Assembly: GCA_030442035.1 (NCBI GenBank)
Contig: JAUJEA010000001.1
Coordinates: forward strand, 651,559-715,558
Reading direction: 5' to 3'
DNA from: Splendidivirga corallicola
Lineage (GTDB): Bacteria; Bacteroidota; Bacteroidia; Cytophagales; Cyclobacteriaceae
DNA length: 64,000 nt
The translations under genes and the position numbers were made by a program. The notes beneath the pieces are model-generated. The model searched no databases and had not been told where the DNA came from. It worked only from the letters and a program-made list of their open reading frames with translations. The first letter of the stretch is position 1. The number at the start of each line of letters is the position of its first letter. Positions 44,361 through 52,416 of the stretch are shown here, in pieces.

Positions 44361-45251
44361 CTAATAAATACATTTTGAATTATCAGCCTTCACATAATAA
44401 GATTTGTAATTCTTCGCTTTGGGATCCATACAACCGCATAAGTCAAGAATTTCAATGGATTTAAAATCTATGGGATGTGTTTCAGATTGAATGGAAATAT
44501 AACCTTCCTTCAAAGGTGTTCCATCTTTTTTCATTTCAGCGCCATGACCGCTTACATTGCCACCATCGATCGTTGGGTTCCGGTATTCCAGCACAACTTC
44601 GCCTTCTACAATATGTTGAATCAGAGAGTCTCCGAGCACAAGAGCCTCAACTTCAACCCATTGATCTCCGTGATAGGTTTTGGAAGAAGAACCAACACAA
44701 TGCGGTGTAAAAAGCGAATCGCCTAAAATAACATGAGTCCCCGGTGTACAGAGATTACCGGTTGATCGCTCTCCGACACCACTGCCACCTAATAATTGCA
44801 TCTCAAGCGATATAGGGAAATCCTGATGCAGCCCCATACTTTGCGGAGATTGGCAATGCAGCATAAATCCATTGTTTCTGAAGGCCCAGCCAGGTCCACC
44901 AGTCATCTGTTCCCCAACAAAACGATAGGTTGCTCTTAAACGATAGTGAGAATATTTATCGGCATAAAAAAGATGTCCGAACTCGTTTTTAAAGGTATCC
45001 TGTTTTGCATAGCGAACCTTCAACAAACTATCTTCCACCAAAAAGGTATTTTTGTGATTCACACCAGCCTCATATCCAACAATTTTTGGTGTCCACTTGT
45101 CTAAATTCTTCCCATTAAAAAGTGATAACCATTCTTCCTTATTGGGGTCTTCCCTTTTCTCATTAGTACAGGAAAATATACTGGCTAAGCTTATAAGAAC
45201 AGTCCCGGCTACCAGGGCTATTCTTTTTCTATGTAAGAAAATCTTTTTCAA
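44361..45251 (-). CDS. Lipoprotein with DUF1080 (3-keto-disaccharide hydrolase-like) domain
   Basis: The 296-residue protein has a lipoprotein signal (LVAGTVLISLASIFSCTNE, Cys at residue 28) and a DUF1080 domain from WLSLFNGKNLDKWTPK to EGYISIQSETHPIDFKSIEILDL, which forms a jelly-roll fold. Family members cleave 3-keto-glycosides or bind sugars. At the C-terminus a short extra module, CGCMDPKAKNYKSYYVKADN followed by SKCIY, matches the GC-x-DP-x-A-x-NY...C-x-Y type motif that recurs in Bacteroidota secreted proteins. It stands alone, 110 bases from its nearest same-strand neighbour's end. Confidence 0.85.
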   Translation of the reverse strand: MKKIFLHRKRIALVAGTVLISLASIFSCTNEKREDPNKEEWLSLFNGKNLDKWTPKIVGYEAGVNHKNTFLVEDSLLKVRYAKQDTFKNEFGHLFYADKYSHYRLRATYRFVGEQMTGGPGWAFRNNGFMLHCQSPQSMGLHQDFPISLEMQLLGGSGVGERSTGNLCTPGTHVILGDSLFTPHCVGSSSKTYHGDQWVEVEALVLGDSLIQHIVEGEVVLEYRNPTIDGGNVSGHGAEMKKDGTPLKEGYISIQSETHPIDFKSIEILDLCGCMDPKAKNYKSYYVKADNSKCIY

Positions 45252-45419
45252 ATCTTATTTTGATTGAGATGATTAAAATTGTTTATGTTGAACAAATAAT
45301 ATGTTTGAAATCATTAAATACAACTTCTCAAGATAAAAACACCATTACATTCGGAATTACCCAAGAGCTTTCAAAATTCTTTTAAGATCTATAAAGTTTG
45401 CCGTACACCTTTACTTTTT

Positions 45420-45788
45420 TTATTTTTTCTTCTTACTTGGTTTTGGCTTTAGTGTTTTGACATATTCAAAACTCAAATCGAGATACTTCCTGAGCTTTTC
45501 GGTGTTTTGCAATAAGTCAGCCGGCACTATTACATATTCCTTCAACACAGTACCATGCGTTTCATACAATCCAGTTTCGTATTTAGTCAAAAAATCTTCC
45601 CGCTCCTCTTTGGGGAGTCTAAGTCCTATGGAGCCACCCTTTCCTAAAAAAGTGAACATATGACCATTGTGTGAGGTATAAGGCATACTGGCACCTTTCC
45701 TCTCTATATCCGGATGGGCTTCAATGAGTTCATCGTAGCGATCAAGTTTATCCTGAGGAATGTCGCCGGCTTTCTTTTTTGCACTCAT
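45420..45788 (-). CDS. Small soluble protein, TfoX/YjbR-like
   Basis: The 122-residue protein has ERKGASMPYTSHNGHMFTFL and SIGLRLPKEEREDFLTKY, the pattern of TfoX N-terminal or YjbR-like proteins, and a lysine-rich tail. The similarity is modest. Its role is unknown and no competence genes are nearby. Confidence 0.5.
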   Translation of the reverse strand: MSAKKKAGDIPQDKLDRYDELIEAHPDIERKGASMPYTSHNGHMFTFLGKGGSIGLRLPKEEREDFLTKYETGLYETHGTVLKEYVIVPADLLQNTEKLRKYLDLSFEYVKTLKPKPSKKKK

Positions 45789-45970
45789 TTTTTTGATTTT
45801 AATGATCTGATAAATGCTTCATTGTCCCATCTGAAGGAAACTGACTTGATTTTCAGTTCAATCATTCTGATAATACGATGATACTTCTCTAAAGCAGAGA
45901 TGATCAGCAGAAATCGAAAGGTGTCTAAATACAGTGATTTTTGCAAATGAAACAGTGGTTTTTAACAAAT

Positions 45971-46006
45971 AAGTCCGAGAAAATTTTAATTTGTAAACTC
46001 GGACTT
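45971..46006. promoter_or_regulatory. Inverted repeat upstream of the esterase gene
   Basis: AAGTCCGAG (45971-45979) and CTCGGACTT (45998-46006) are perfect 9-base arms with an 18-base AT-rich loop, ending 53 bases before ATG 46059. It could be an operator or a leader hairpin. No T-run follows. Confidence 0.45.
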
Positions 46007-46058
46007 TCCATTGAGTTTTGGTGACTACCTTAAGGCTTTGTCAATTACTGATTATCAT

Positions 46059-46901
46059 ATGAAAGGACATCAAAAGATCATTTTTATCTTGCTAGCATTT
46101 ATTGTTTCAAGTTTACAATCCATTGCCCAGGAAGCCACAAATACCACAGCGATCAAAAGTAAACCCTTCATTTCAGGGATCACTTATGAAATCAATTCAA
46201 AGGAATTGGGTGAAAAGCGGTTGCTCAATATTTACCTGCCTACGGGTTATAAAAAGGACTCCATGACCAAGTTCCCCGTAATTTATCTACTGGATGGCTC
46301 GGTCGGAGAAGATTTCCTTCATATTACAGGCCTGGTAGAGTTTATGTCGATGTATCAGATCATGCCACGTTCCATCGTAGTTGGGATTGCCAATGTGGAT
46401 CGTAAAAGAGATTTTACACATCCATCAACCGATCAAAGAGATCTTAAAGGCCTGCCAACCAGTGGTGGTTCGGCAAGGTTTATCAAATTCCTGGAAAAAG
46501 AGGTACAACCTTTTGTGGAGGGTAATTACAGAACTGCTCAAAAAACAATCATAGGCCAATCCCTGGGTGGCTTGCTGGCTACTGAAATATTGTTAAAAAA
46601 ACCATCTCTCTTCGATGATTATATTATTGTAAGTCCCAGCCTATGGTGGAACAATGAATCATTAGCACTAAGTGCCTATGATCTTTTAAAACAGCATTCC
46701 AACCTCTGGAAAAATGTATATCTCTCCATCGGTTCGGAGGGAAAGCAAATGCAAAGCGGTTTTGATAAATTATTGGAAGCATTAAAAAAAATTGAATCAA
46801 AAGACCTAAAAATTCATCATGCTCCCTTTCCCAAAGAAACCCACGCCACTATATTGCATCGAAGTGTATACAGAGCCTTTGAGCTTTTAAATGAAAAATA
46901 A
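46059..46901 (+). CDS. Secreted esterase of the alpha/beta-hydrolase fold (Fes/IroE-like)
   Basis: The 280-residue protein has a signal peptide (KGHQKIIFILLAFIVSSLQSIA) and a putative-esterase domain: NIYLPTGYKKDSMTKFPVIYLLDG, then the nucleophile elbow TIIGQSLGGLLATE with Ser, and HATILHRS with the likely histidine. Such enzymes hydrolyse siderophore or carbohydrate esters. The frame starts with a TTG at 46011; ATG at 46059 begins the signal peptide. A second hydrolase follows 43 bases on. Confidence 0.85.
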   Translation: MKGHQKIIFILLAFIVSSLQSIAQEATNTTAIKSKPFISGITYEINSKELGEKRLLNIYLPTGYKKDSMTKFPVIYLLDGSVGEDFLHITGLVEFMSMYQIMPRSIVVGIANVDRKRDFTHPSTDQRDLKGLPTSGGSARFIKFLEKEVQPFVEGNYRTAQKTIIGQSLGGLLATEILLKKPSLFDDYIIVSPSLWWNNESLALSAYDLLKQHSNLWKNVYLSIGSEGKQMQSGFDKLLEALKKIESKDLKIHHAPFPKETHATILHRSVYRAFELLNEK

Positions 46902-46944
46902 TATGCTAATTTTTCTATAGTCTTGTTTCCAAAAAAATAACCCT

Positions 46945-47787
46945 ATGAAAACCTTAATCTTCCCGCCCCTTGTTATCTTATTGCTACAATTATCAATTTT
47001 TCAAACACAGGCGCAGCACCGTGCTTTTAGCGATTTTGAAAATGATCCTGACCATCCTGCCTTCAATGAAGAACTGATATTTACAATAAAAAGAGATACC
47101 GTAGCCGGCTATGCATTTATAGCTAATGGAAGAGAACCGAAAGAGACGGTGATATTGGTGCACGGATTTCCAGGTAATGATAATAATTTCGATGTGGCGC
47201 AATCCATCAGACGAACCGGTAAAAATGTTATACATTTTCATTATCGTGGCGCATGGGGAAACCAGGGAGAATATTTGTATTCTCATAGCCTGGAGGACAT
47301 TGATGGTGTGATCCATTATCTGAGTGATACTGCCAATGCCAAGAGATTGAGAATTGATACCAACTCTTTCACCTTGCTTGGCAGAAGTTATGGAGGTGGT
47401 ATTGCCCTGATCCAGGGTAGCATAAATGACAAAGTAAAAAGGATCATTGCCATTTCCTCCGGCAACTATGGAGAAAGGCTCAAAGATATCAGTAGTATTC
47501 AGGAAATTCCAGGATATAAAACATATACCAACAGGCAATTCATGCTGAACATTGATACTGACAAATTTCTACAAGAGCTAATAGACAAAAAGGACCAATA
47601 CAATATCTTGACTTACAAAGATCAATTAAAGAAGAAAGATGTATTGATCATTGAAGATTCAGACAGAAATGATAGTTGGATCAATCAGTTAGAGAATATT
47701 AAGGTCGTAAAAATAAAATCCGGTCATAGTTTTATTGATAGAAGAATTGAAATGATCAATACTTTAATAGATTGGTTACACAAATAA
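46945..47787 (+). CDS. Secreted alpha/beta hydrolase
   Basis: The 280-residue protein has a signal peptide (TLIFPPLVILLLQLSIFQTQAQ) and an alpha/beta-hydrolase core: TVILVHGFPGNDNNFDVA (oxyanion region), FTLLGRSYGGGIALI (nucleophile elbow with Ser), and KSGHSFIDRRIEM (histidine). It is likely in an operon with the preceding esterase. Substrate unknown. Confidence 0.85.
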   Translation: MKTLIFPPLVILLLQLSIFQTQAQHRAFSDFENDPDHPAFNEELIFTIKRDTVAGYAFIANGREPKETVILVHGFPGNDNNFDVAQSIRRTGKNVIHFHYRGAWGNQGEYLYSHSLEDIDGVIHYLSDTANAKRLRIDTNSFTLLGRSYGGGIALIQGSINDKVKRIIAISSGNYGERLKDISSIQEIPGYKTYTNRQFMLNIDTDKFLQELIDKKDQYNILTYKDQLKKKDVLIIEDSDRNDSWINQLENIKVVKIKSGHSFIDRRIEMINTLIDWLHK

Positions 47788-47805
47788 AAATAGTTATTGA
47801 AATTC

Positions 47806-48588
47806 TTAGTCTTTGCTTATTCTCTTGCGAATTTTTAGCCCTGCGATCAGTACAATGGCAATAACTGCGAAAGGCCAGATATTAGCTAGAAAAACAAAGA
47901 ACCAGATAAAATTATCTATCCCATTTGAAAAGGCATGCTTGAATCTTCTTCCAAATTCACTGTCATCGGAAACATATTGATAGAAAGTTACAGTCAGCGT
48001 AGATAAGGATACTTTGTTTGTCAGGTATTTTAATCTTCCTTCAACAGATTCTATTTCACTTCTGAGCTTGTTCAACTCTCTTTCAATCTCCAACATCTCA
48101 GTGACATTTGTGGCTTGGTCTAAAAGATTCAAATATCTCTTTTCCAGTTCCTTTTTTGTTCTGAGTCTGGCCTCAATGTCAATAAATTCCTCCGTCACAT
48201 CTTTAAGTGTAATTTCTTTATTATCTAAATTACCTGCTATACCAGACACTTCATTAAGCAAATGATCAAAATCCTTTGCCGGAACTCTTATGGTTATTAC
48301 GCGACTAATTTTTCCTTGAGATTTATGTTCGCGATCTGAGGAAACATAGCCATGGTATCTGGCTAAGGCATTTGAAAGAAATTTCTTTGTCTCCAAAAGG
48401 TCTTTTGATTCAAATTCGATCCATCCTTCTTTGACAAGTTTTCTTTCAATGTTTGTAACTCCCTTTTGTTGCGTTGTTGAAGATAATTCCAGCATGTCCT
48501 CACCGGAGATAAGATCTTCATTTTTTGAATGGCATCCTGCCAATATAAAAATCACTGACACGATTAAAATCCCTATTTTACGTTTCAT
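47806..48588 (-). CDS. DUF4349 lipoprotein
   Basis: The 260-residue protein has a lipoprotein signal (ILIVSVIFILAGCHSKN, Cys at about 19), a periplasmic region with a helical coiled-coil (about 130-200, for example KKELEKRYLNLLDQATNVTEMLEIE), and one C-terminal membrane segment (IWPFAVIAIVLIAGLKI). This is the DUF4349 architecture. The domain's function is unknown. The gene converges with the hydrolase gene 18 bases away. Confidence 0.85.
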   Translation of the reverse strand: MKRKIGILIVSVIFILAGCHSKNEDLISGEDMLELSSTTQQKGVTNIERKLVKEGWIEFESKDLLETKKFLSNALARYHGYVSSDREHKSQGKISRVITIRVPAKDFDHLLNEVSGIAGNLDNKEITLKDVTEEFIDIEARLRTKKELEKRYLNLLDQATNVTEMLEIERELNKLRSEIESVEGRLKYLTNKVSLSTLTVTFYQYVSDDSEFGRRFKHAFSNGIDNFIWFFVFLANIWPFAVIAIVLIAGLKIRKRISKD

Positions 48589-48755
48589 AGCTTATTGATT
48601 AATAACACAACATAATTTATATGTTTGAAGCGATCAGGCTCCAACTTTCTCCTGACAATTCAAATGATAGTGTTATAATCCAATAGTTGTTCTTTGGTCA
48701 CATCCACTGGATTTGTTTTTTGACTTTTTGAATGTTGATTGGCTATTCAAATCAA

Positions 48756-48806
48756 CTGGTCCATTTTGCCAGAAATAAAGTGGTCCGTTTTCGAGCTGGT
48801 TTGGGG
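48756..48806. mobile_element. Possible insertion-sequence end remnant (IS21-like)
   Basis: Two copies of TGGTCCnTTTT lie 24 bases apart (48757-48767 and 48781-48791), followed by GCTGGTTTGGGG. Repeated TGGTCC-type subterminal sites are what I associate with the ends of IS21-family elements in Bacteroidota. No transposase gene is present, so only a relic is possible. The rest of the gap (48589-48819) shows nothing. Confidence 0.3.
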
Positions 48807-48819
48807 ATAAGTAAATAAA

Positions 48820-49056
48820 TCAGTCGAATTCATATTTATCGCACCGGCATTCATACCACTGCTGCATGAATATTTCAAGCTCTTTTAAAAAATCATTTAT
48901 TGTTTCTATTCCGGTGTAGAGTTCTTTCCCTTGTTTTAAAATTGGTTCTTTCAGTGTATCATGCAAAATAACTTTATGCGAAACGGTCATTTCTTCCAGT
49001 CTCTCTTGAAATCTCAATTGCAATGTTTCTTTCGGAGAAATATGTAATTCGATCAT
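48820..49056 (-). CDS. Small hypothetical protein (78 residues)
   Basis: The protein reads MIELHISPKETLQLRFQERL and ends FMQQWYECRCDKYEFD. HKVILHDTLKEPILKQGKELYTG and the helix after it suggest a small thioredoxin-like or ferredoxin-like fold with a C-terminal CxC pair. I do not recognise a named family. ATG at 49056 was chosen since the longer frame would overlap the deaminase gene. It is the last gene of the hydrolase-PPOX-deaminase run. Confidence 0.6.
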   Translation of the reverse strand: MIELHISPKETLQLRFQERLEEMTVSHKVILHDTLKEPILKQGKELYTGIETINDFLKELEIFMQQWYECRCDKYEFD

Positions 49057-49066
49057 ATTAAAAGTA

Positions 49067-49519
49067 TCAATTAGGATTGAAACTATTGGAGATCTCTTTG
49101 CATTCATCCTGGCAAATCCCCCCTACGACCTTTGGAGCCTCTCCCCATTTCGGAACCTTGGTGGTGCTTAAGACCTGAAAGTCTGAGGTATGTCCGCCAA
49201 TATGGTCCACAGCTAATCCATAAACAATCTGAGGAATTTTATGGTGGCGAATGGCATAGGAGCACATCAGGCACGGCTCATGCGTGGTATATAGAATTGC
49301 TTTATTAAGAATTGCAGCATGACCTTTTATAACTGCATCTCTGATAGCCAATATCTCAGCATGGCAAGTGATATCATTCCTGCTTTTACCCGCCTCTATG
49401 CCTTCGCCAACAATTTGATCTTCAAAAACTATAACCGCCCCAACCGGAGCATCACCATTTCGAAGTGCTACTCCTGCAAGCTTTAAACATAGCTTCATAT
49501 ACTTTTTATGCTCCGTCAT
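49067..49519 (-). CDS. Nucleoside/cytidine deaminase-family protein
   Basis: The 150-residue protein has the zinc motifs TCHAEILAIRDA (His-Ala-Glu) and HEPCLMCSYAIRH (Pro-Cys-x-x-Cys), the full active site of cytidine/guanine/tRNA-adenosine deaminases. GDAPVGAVIVFEDQIVGEG is the usual opening. Guanine deaminase or a related small-molecule deaminase is more likely than TadA because of its accessory setting, but this is inference. ATG at 49519 overlaps the preceding gene by 14 bases, so the two are coupled. Confidence 0.85.
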   Translation of the reverse strand: MTEHKKYMKLCLKLAGVALRNGDAPVGAVIVFEDQIVGEGIEAGKSRNDITCHAEILAIRDAVIKGHAAILNKAILYTTHEPCLMCSYAIRHHKIPQIVYGLAVDHIGGHTSDFQVLSTTKVPKWGEAPKVVGGICQDECKEISNSFNPN

Positions 49520-50114
49520 TTTCTCCAAATTGATTTTCAACAAGTGATCTATCTATTTGTATGGTACCCTCCTTTATTCCTGTTAAAAACTCGTCCATCG
49601 TAAAACGGGGAGTAATATGCTGTGGACAATTCCAGTCATAGGCCTGTACATTTAAAAGGATGAATCGCTCAACTTTTGCCTTGTAGTCAGGTAAAACTAG
49701 TTTTTCCTGAAGGCTTTTATCTTCAGGACTAACGATCTCTGTCTCAGCCCATATTTTTAATCTCATTTTCCTTGCATAATCCATTAGGATCAATGCTGCT
49801 TTTCCAGTAGCATTGAGATTCCCTGTGGAAATATACTGTCTGTTTCCACGAAAATCAGCAAAACCTAACTGACGGGACGACAAAACCTTCAAAAAGCCCC
49901 TGGGTCCACCTCTGAACTGCACATAAGGCCATCCTGATTCGCTGACTGTGGACATATAAAAACCATCCCTGCCTTCTATGAATTCTTTTTCTCTATAGAA
50001 GAGTTCACGCATTTCAAGCTTACCCATTTTTTCATAGCTTTTAAGAGAGCCTTGCTCCTCTTGTATTTTCTTCACGCTATCGGTGAATGCTATGTCAGTG
50101 AAATTTTTAATCAT
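49506..50114 (-). CDS. Pyridoxamine 5-phosphate oxidase-family (flavin-binding) protein
   Basis: The 202-residue protein has FYMSTVSESGWPYVQFRGGPRGFLKVL, the split-barrel FMN-binding strand pair, and LGFADFRGNRQYISTGNL, the typical PPOX-class continuation. The C-terminal part contains NCPQHITPRF, a signature of this subgroup of PPOX-related proteins. ATG at 50114 was preferred; the frame is open to an ATG at 50219 but the added part is not family-like. It lies in an operon with the deaminase and the upstream hydrolase. Confidence 0.85.
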   Translation of the reverse strand: MIKNFTDIAFTDSVKKIQEEQGSLKSYEKMGKLEMRELFYREKEFIEGRDGFYMSTVSESGWPYVQFRGGPRGFLKVLSSRQLGFADFRGNRQYISTGNLNATGKAALILMDYARKMRLKIWAETEIVSPEDKSLQEKLVLPDYKAKVERFILLNVQAYDWNCPQHITPRFTMDEFLTGIKEGTIQIDRSLVENQFGENDGA

Positions 50115-50231
50115 GATACTTTGAAGTATTTTAATTATCTCAAATGATTCCAGGACATCAAGTAGGTTCAGGACCGGCATGAAAGTGATCATACCATATT
50201 CCCGAACCATATTACTCACGAGCCTCCCCTT

Positions 50232-51221
50232 CTATCTAACTTTATTTTTAGCCAAGAAATTCCTTATGTGATTAGCAATAGCTTCTCCTTCTTCCTCAAG
50301 TGCAAAGTGACCTGTATTCAACAAATGGAAATCGATGTTGTTAAGATCCCTTTTATAAGGATGGGCACCCTCGGCAGGAAAAATATAATCGTTTTTTCCC
50401 CACACGATCAAAGTAGGTGGCTGATACTTCCTGAAGTAACTTTGCCATGCGGGATAATGCGTTACGTTAGTGCGGTAATCATAAAACATGGCCAGCTGTA
50501 TTTCATTATTCTCTTCCCGTGTTAAATGTTGAAGATCAATATTCCAGTTATCAGGACTAATTGTTTCAGCATTTTGAACGCCATGTGTGTATTGCCATTT
50601 TAGTCCTTCCAAGGCATGAAAACCTTCTAGTGCCTTGCCATTTTCAACTGAATAGTCGTTCCAATATTTCTTAAGGGGTTCCCAAAAATCTCTCAATCCT
50701 TCCTCATAGGCATTACCATTCTGCACAATCAATGATTCCACGCGTTCCGGATATTTCGCTGCAATCCGGTATCCAATAGGAGCTCCGTAATCCATTAAAT
50801 AAAGGCTGTATTTTTTCACCTCAAGTTTTTCCAGGAAACCTTCAATAATCTTGGCCATATTATCAAATGTGTATTCAAACTCAGCCATTGGTGGTTGTTC
50901 ACTGCGGCCATAACCCGGATAGTCCGGCGCCAATAGATGGTATTCTCCCGAGAGGTCTCTGATTAAGTTGCGGAACATGTGAGAAGAAGTAGGATAACCA
51001 TGAAGTAGTAAAATTGTTGGCGCGTCTTTAGAACCTGCTTCCCGATAGAAAATATCGATTCCATCTATCTCCACGGTTCGATGCATTGTGGGAAAAGCCT
51101 CAGTTCGCTTCACCCCACTTTCAAAGTCATTAGATTGCCATTGGGCATAATTCGCCTGGCTTACCAATAAAGCCAGCATTGCAATAAAATTAATTTTTGA
51201 ATTAAATTTTAGTTTGTCCAT
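50232..51221 (-). CDS. Exported epoxide hydrolase/haloalkane dehalogenase-like protein
   Basis: The 329-residue alpha/beta hydrolase has a signal peptide (INFIAMLALLVSQANYAQ), the oxyanion motif LLLHGYPTSSHMF, the nucleophile strand LYLMDYGAPIGYR with D144 rather than Ser, TLIVWGKNDYIFP with the acid, and LLNTGHFALEE with the histidine. An Asp nucleophile points to the epoxide hydrolase or dehalogenase branch. It is the first gene after a likely terminator and heads the run with the PPOX and deaminase genes. Confidence 0.86.
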   Translation of the reverse strand: MDKLKFNSKINFIAMLALLVSQANYAQWQSNDFESGVKRTEAFPTMHRTVEIDGIDIFYREAGSKDAPTILLLHGYPTSSHMFRNLIRDLSGEYHLLAPDYPGYGRSEQPPMAEFEYTFDNMAKIIEGFLEKLEVKKYSLYLMDYGAPIGYRIAAKYPERVESLIVQNGNAYEEGLRDFWEPLKKYWNDYSVENGKALEGFHALEGLKWQYTHGVQNAETISPDNWNIDLQHLTREENNEIQLAMFYDYRTNVTHYPAWQSYFRKYQPPTLIVWGKNDYIFPAEGAHPYKRDLNNIDFHLLNTGHFALEEEGEAIANHIRNFLAKNKVR

Positions 51222-51306
51222 TTTCTGTTGTTTTACTGTGAAAATTGTTTTTACAAGAACTTATAGATTAAATAAAACTGTCTTCGATGTGGTGCAAAGT
51301 CTGATG

Positions 51307-51332
51307 ACAGGTGGCTTACATCCACCACCTGT
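51307..51332 (-). terminator. Hairpin after the DsrE-like gene
   Basis: ACAGGTGG (51307-51314) pairs perfectly with CCACCTGT (51325-51332) with a ten-base loop, 8 bases beyond the DsrE-like stop at 51341. A short T-run (GTTTCT) follows on the plus strand only. Confidence 0.5.
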
Positions 51333-51340
51333 TTCTAATT

Positions 51341-51706
51341 CTAAAAGGTTATGACTTTGTATCCGTCTTTTTGAAGTTTGCTAAAACTTGGAACACCTGT
51401 GGTTCCCGGAACTTGATTATCAGTTATCAGGTCAAGACCTGCCGGATCTGCTCCAAATACATCTGCGCAACCACATGAAACACCCTCTATTTTGTCTTCC
51501 ACTTCCCGATATAAAGTATGGGCAGGGTGTTCAGGCTGTTGAAGTTCAAGCGGCCACCTTGTTCCGGTACCTTGAAAGAGTATTTTAACCTCTTCTCCTG
51601 CTTTTTTGAAATCGTACGCTGCTGCCAATGCATTAAAGGCTCGGCCCAAAGCTTCTTCGGTACCTGTTGCCGGATCTGTTAAGACTACAATTGCTGTTTT
51701 GCTCAT
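51341..51706 (-). CDS. DsrE-family-like small protein
   Basis: The 121-residue protein begins SKTAIVVLTDPATGTEEALG and has FKKAGEEVKILFQGTGTRW, the alpha/beta layout of DsrE/peroxiredoxin-like proteins. The VSCGCADVFGA segment has two close cysteines. DsrE-like proteins take part in sulphur relay or redox. It is directly downstream of the TetR gene, with a TetR-type operator in between, and so is the regulated partner. Confidence 0.75.
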   Translation of the reverse strand: MSKTAIVVLTDPATGTEEALGRAFNALAAAYDFKKAGEEVKILFQGTGTRWPLELQQPEHPAHTLYREVEDKIEGVSCGCADVFGADPAGLDLITDNQVPGTTGVPSFSKLQKDGYKVITF

Positions 51707-51732
51707 TGAAATATTAATTTAAATTATATTTA

Positions 51733-51750
51733 TTACCGAACGTTCGGTAA
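51733..51750. promoter_or_regulatory. TetR-type operator before the DsrE-like gene
   Basis: TTACCGAACGTTCGGTAA is an 18-base perfect palindrome, 27 bases upstream of the start at 51706. A near-identical site precedes the TetR gene. Confidence 0.8.
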
Positions 51751-51769
51751 ATTATTAGTGAAAAATTTT

Positions 51770-52333
51770 TTACTCTCCTAAATACATGTTTTTAATAGAT
51801 AACAGGGCTTTTTGAAAGGGTTCTGCTGAGGCCATTCCTTTTGAAACAACCAGACTCCCCTGAATTTGAATAAGCACTTGCTGTGCTTTATTTGTGGCTT
51901 TAAGCTCATCAAAGCCAAATGCCATACCTAAATTTTTAAAGCCCTCTATCCAATGCGACATACTTTCTTTTATTTGCTCCCCGAATAGCTCAATACCCGA
52001 ATCCATTGTTAAGGCGCGTATAATACAAATCTCTTGTCCACTCCCATAAAGTGCGTTGACATTGTTCAGTGCAGTCTCCAATCTGGCCGATGGTTCGTTC
52101 GCATTGTTGGAAAGTACTTCATAAATATGTTTATTAACCCATTTGTCTACATAGGCCAATACAGCGGAAGTAATCTCCTTTTTACCACCAGGGAAGCGAT
52201 GGTACAAACTAGCCTTTTGCAGGCCGGAAGACGCAGCCAAATCGTTGAGGCTGGAACCATCGTAGCCCTTGGCACGAAGGACTGACATTAACCCTTCCAA
52301 TAATTCTTTATCTTCAACTTTTTGAGGTCTCAT
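51770..52333 (-). CDS. TetR-family transcriptional regulator
   Basis: The 187-residue protein has an N-terminal helix-turn-helix domain: LLEGLMSVLRAKGYDGSSLN and DLAASSGLQKASLYHRFPGG, followed by ITSAVLAYVDKWV. The C-terminal half is the helical ligand-binding part. The two 18-base palindromes that flank the gene carry the common ACCGAACGTTCGGT type of TetR site. It most likely represses itself and the DsrE-like gene. Confidence 0.9.
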   Translation of the reverse strand: MRPQKVEDKELLEGLMSVLRAKGYDGSSLNDLAASSGLQKASLYHRFPGGKKEITSAVLAYVDKWVNKHIYEVLSNNANEPSARLETALNNVNALYGSGQEICIIRALTMDSGIELFGEQIKESMSHWIEGFKNLGMAFGFDELKATNKAQQVLIQIQGSLVVSKGMASAEPFQKALLSIKNMYLGE

Positions 52334-52364
52334 GCCACAAGTATACGGAAGTTTTTCAAAATAG

Positions 52365-52382
52365 TTACCAAACGTTCGGTAA
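52365..52382. promoter_or_regulatory. TetR-type operator before the TetR gene
   Basis: TTACCAAACGTTCGGTAA is a palindrome with one mismatched pair, 32 bases upstream of the TetR ATG at 52333. It differs from the other site by one base. Confidence 0.8.
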
Positions 52383-52416
52383 AATATTCAAAATATTTGC
52401 AGGAATTGTAAGAAAC

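Noticed and set aside
46993-47538. 181-codon minus-strand frame inside the alpha/beta hydrolase gene
   Set aside because: It is antisense to a clear hydrolase with signal peptide and catalytic motifs, and its translation has no domain.
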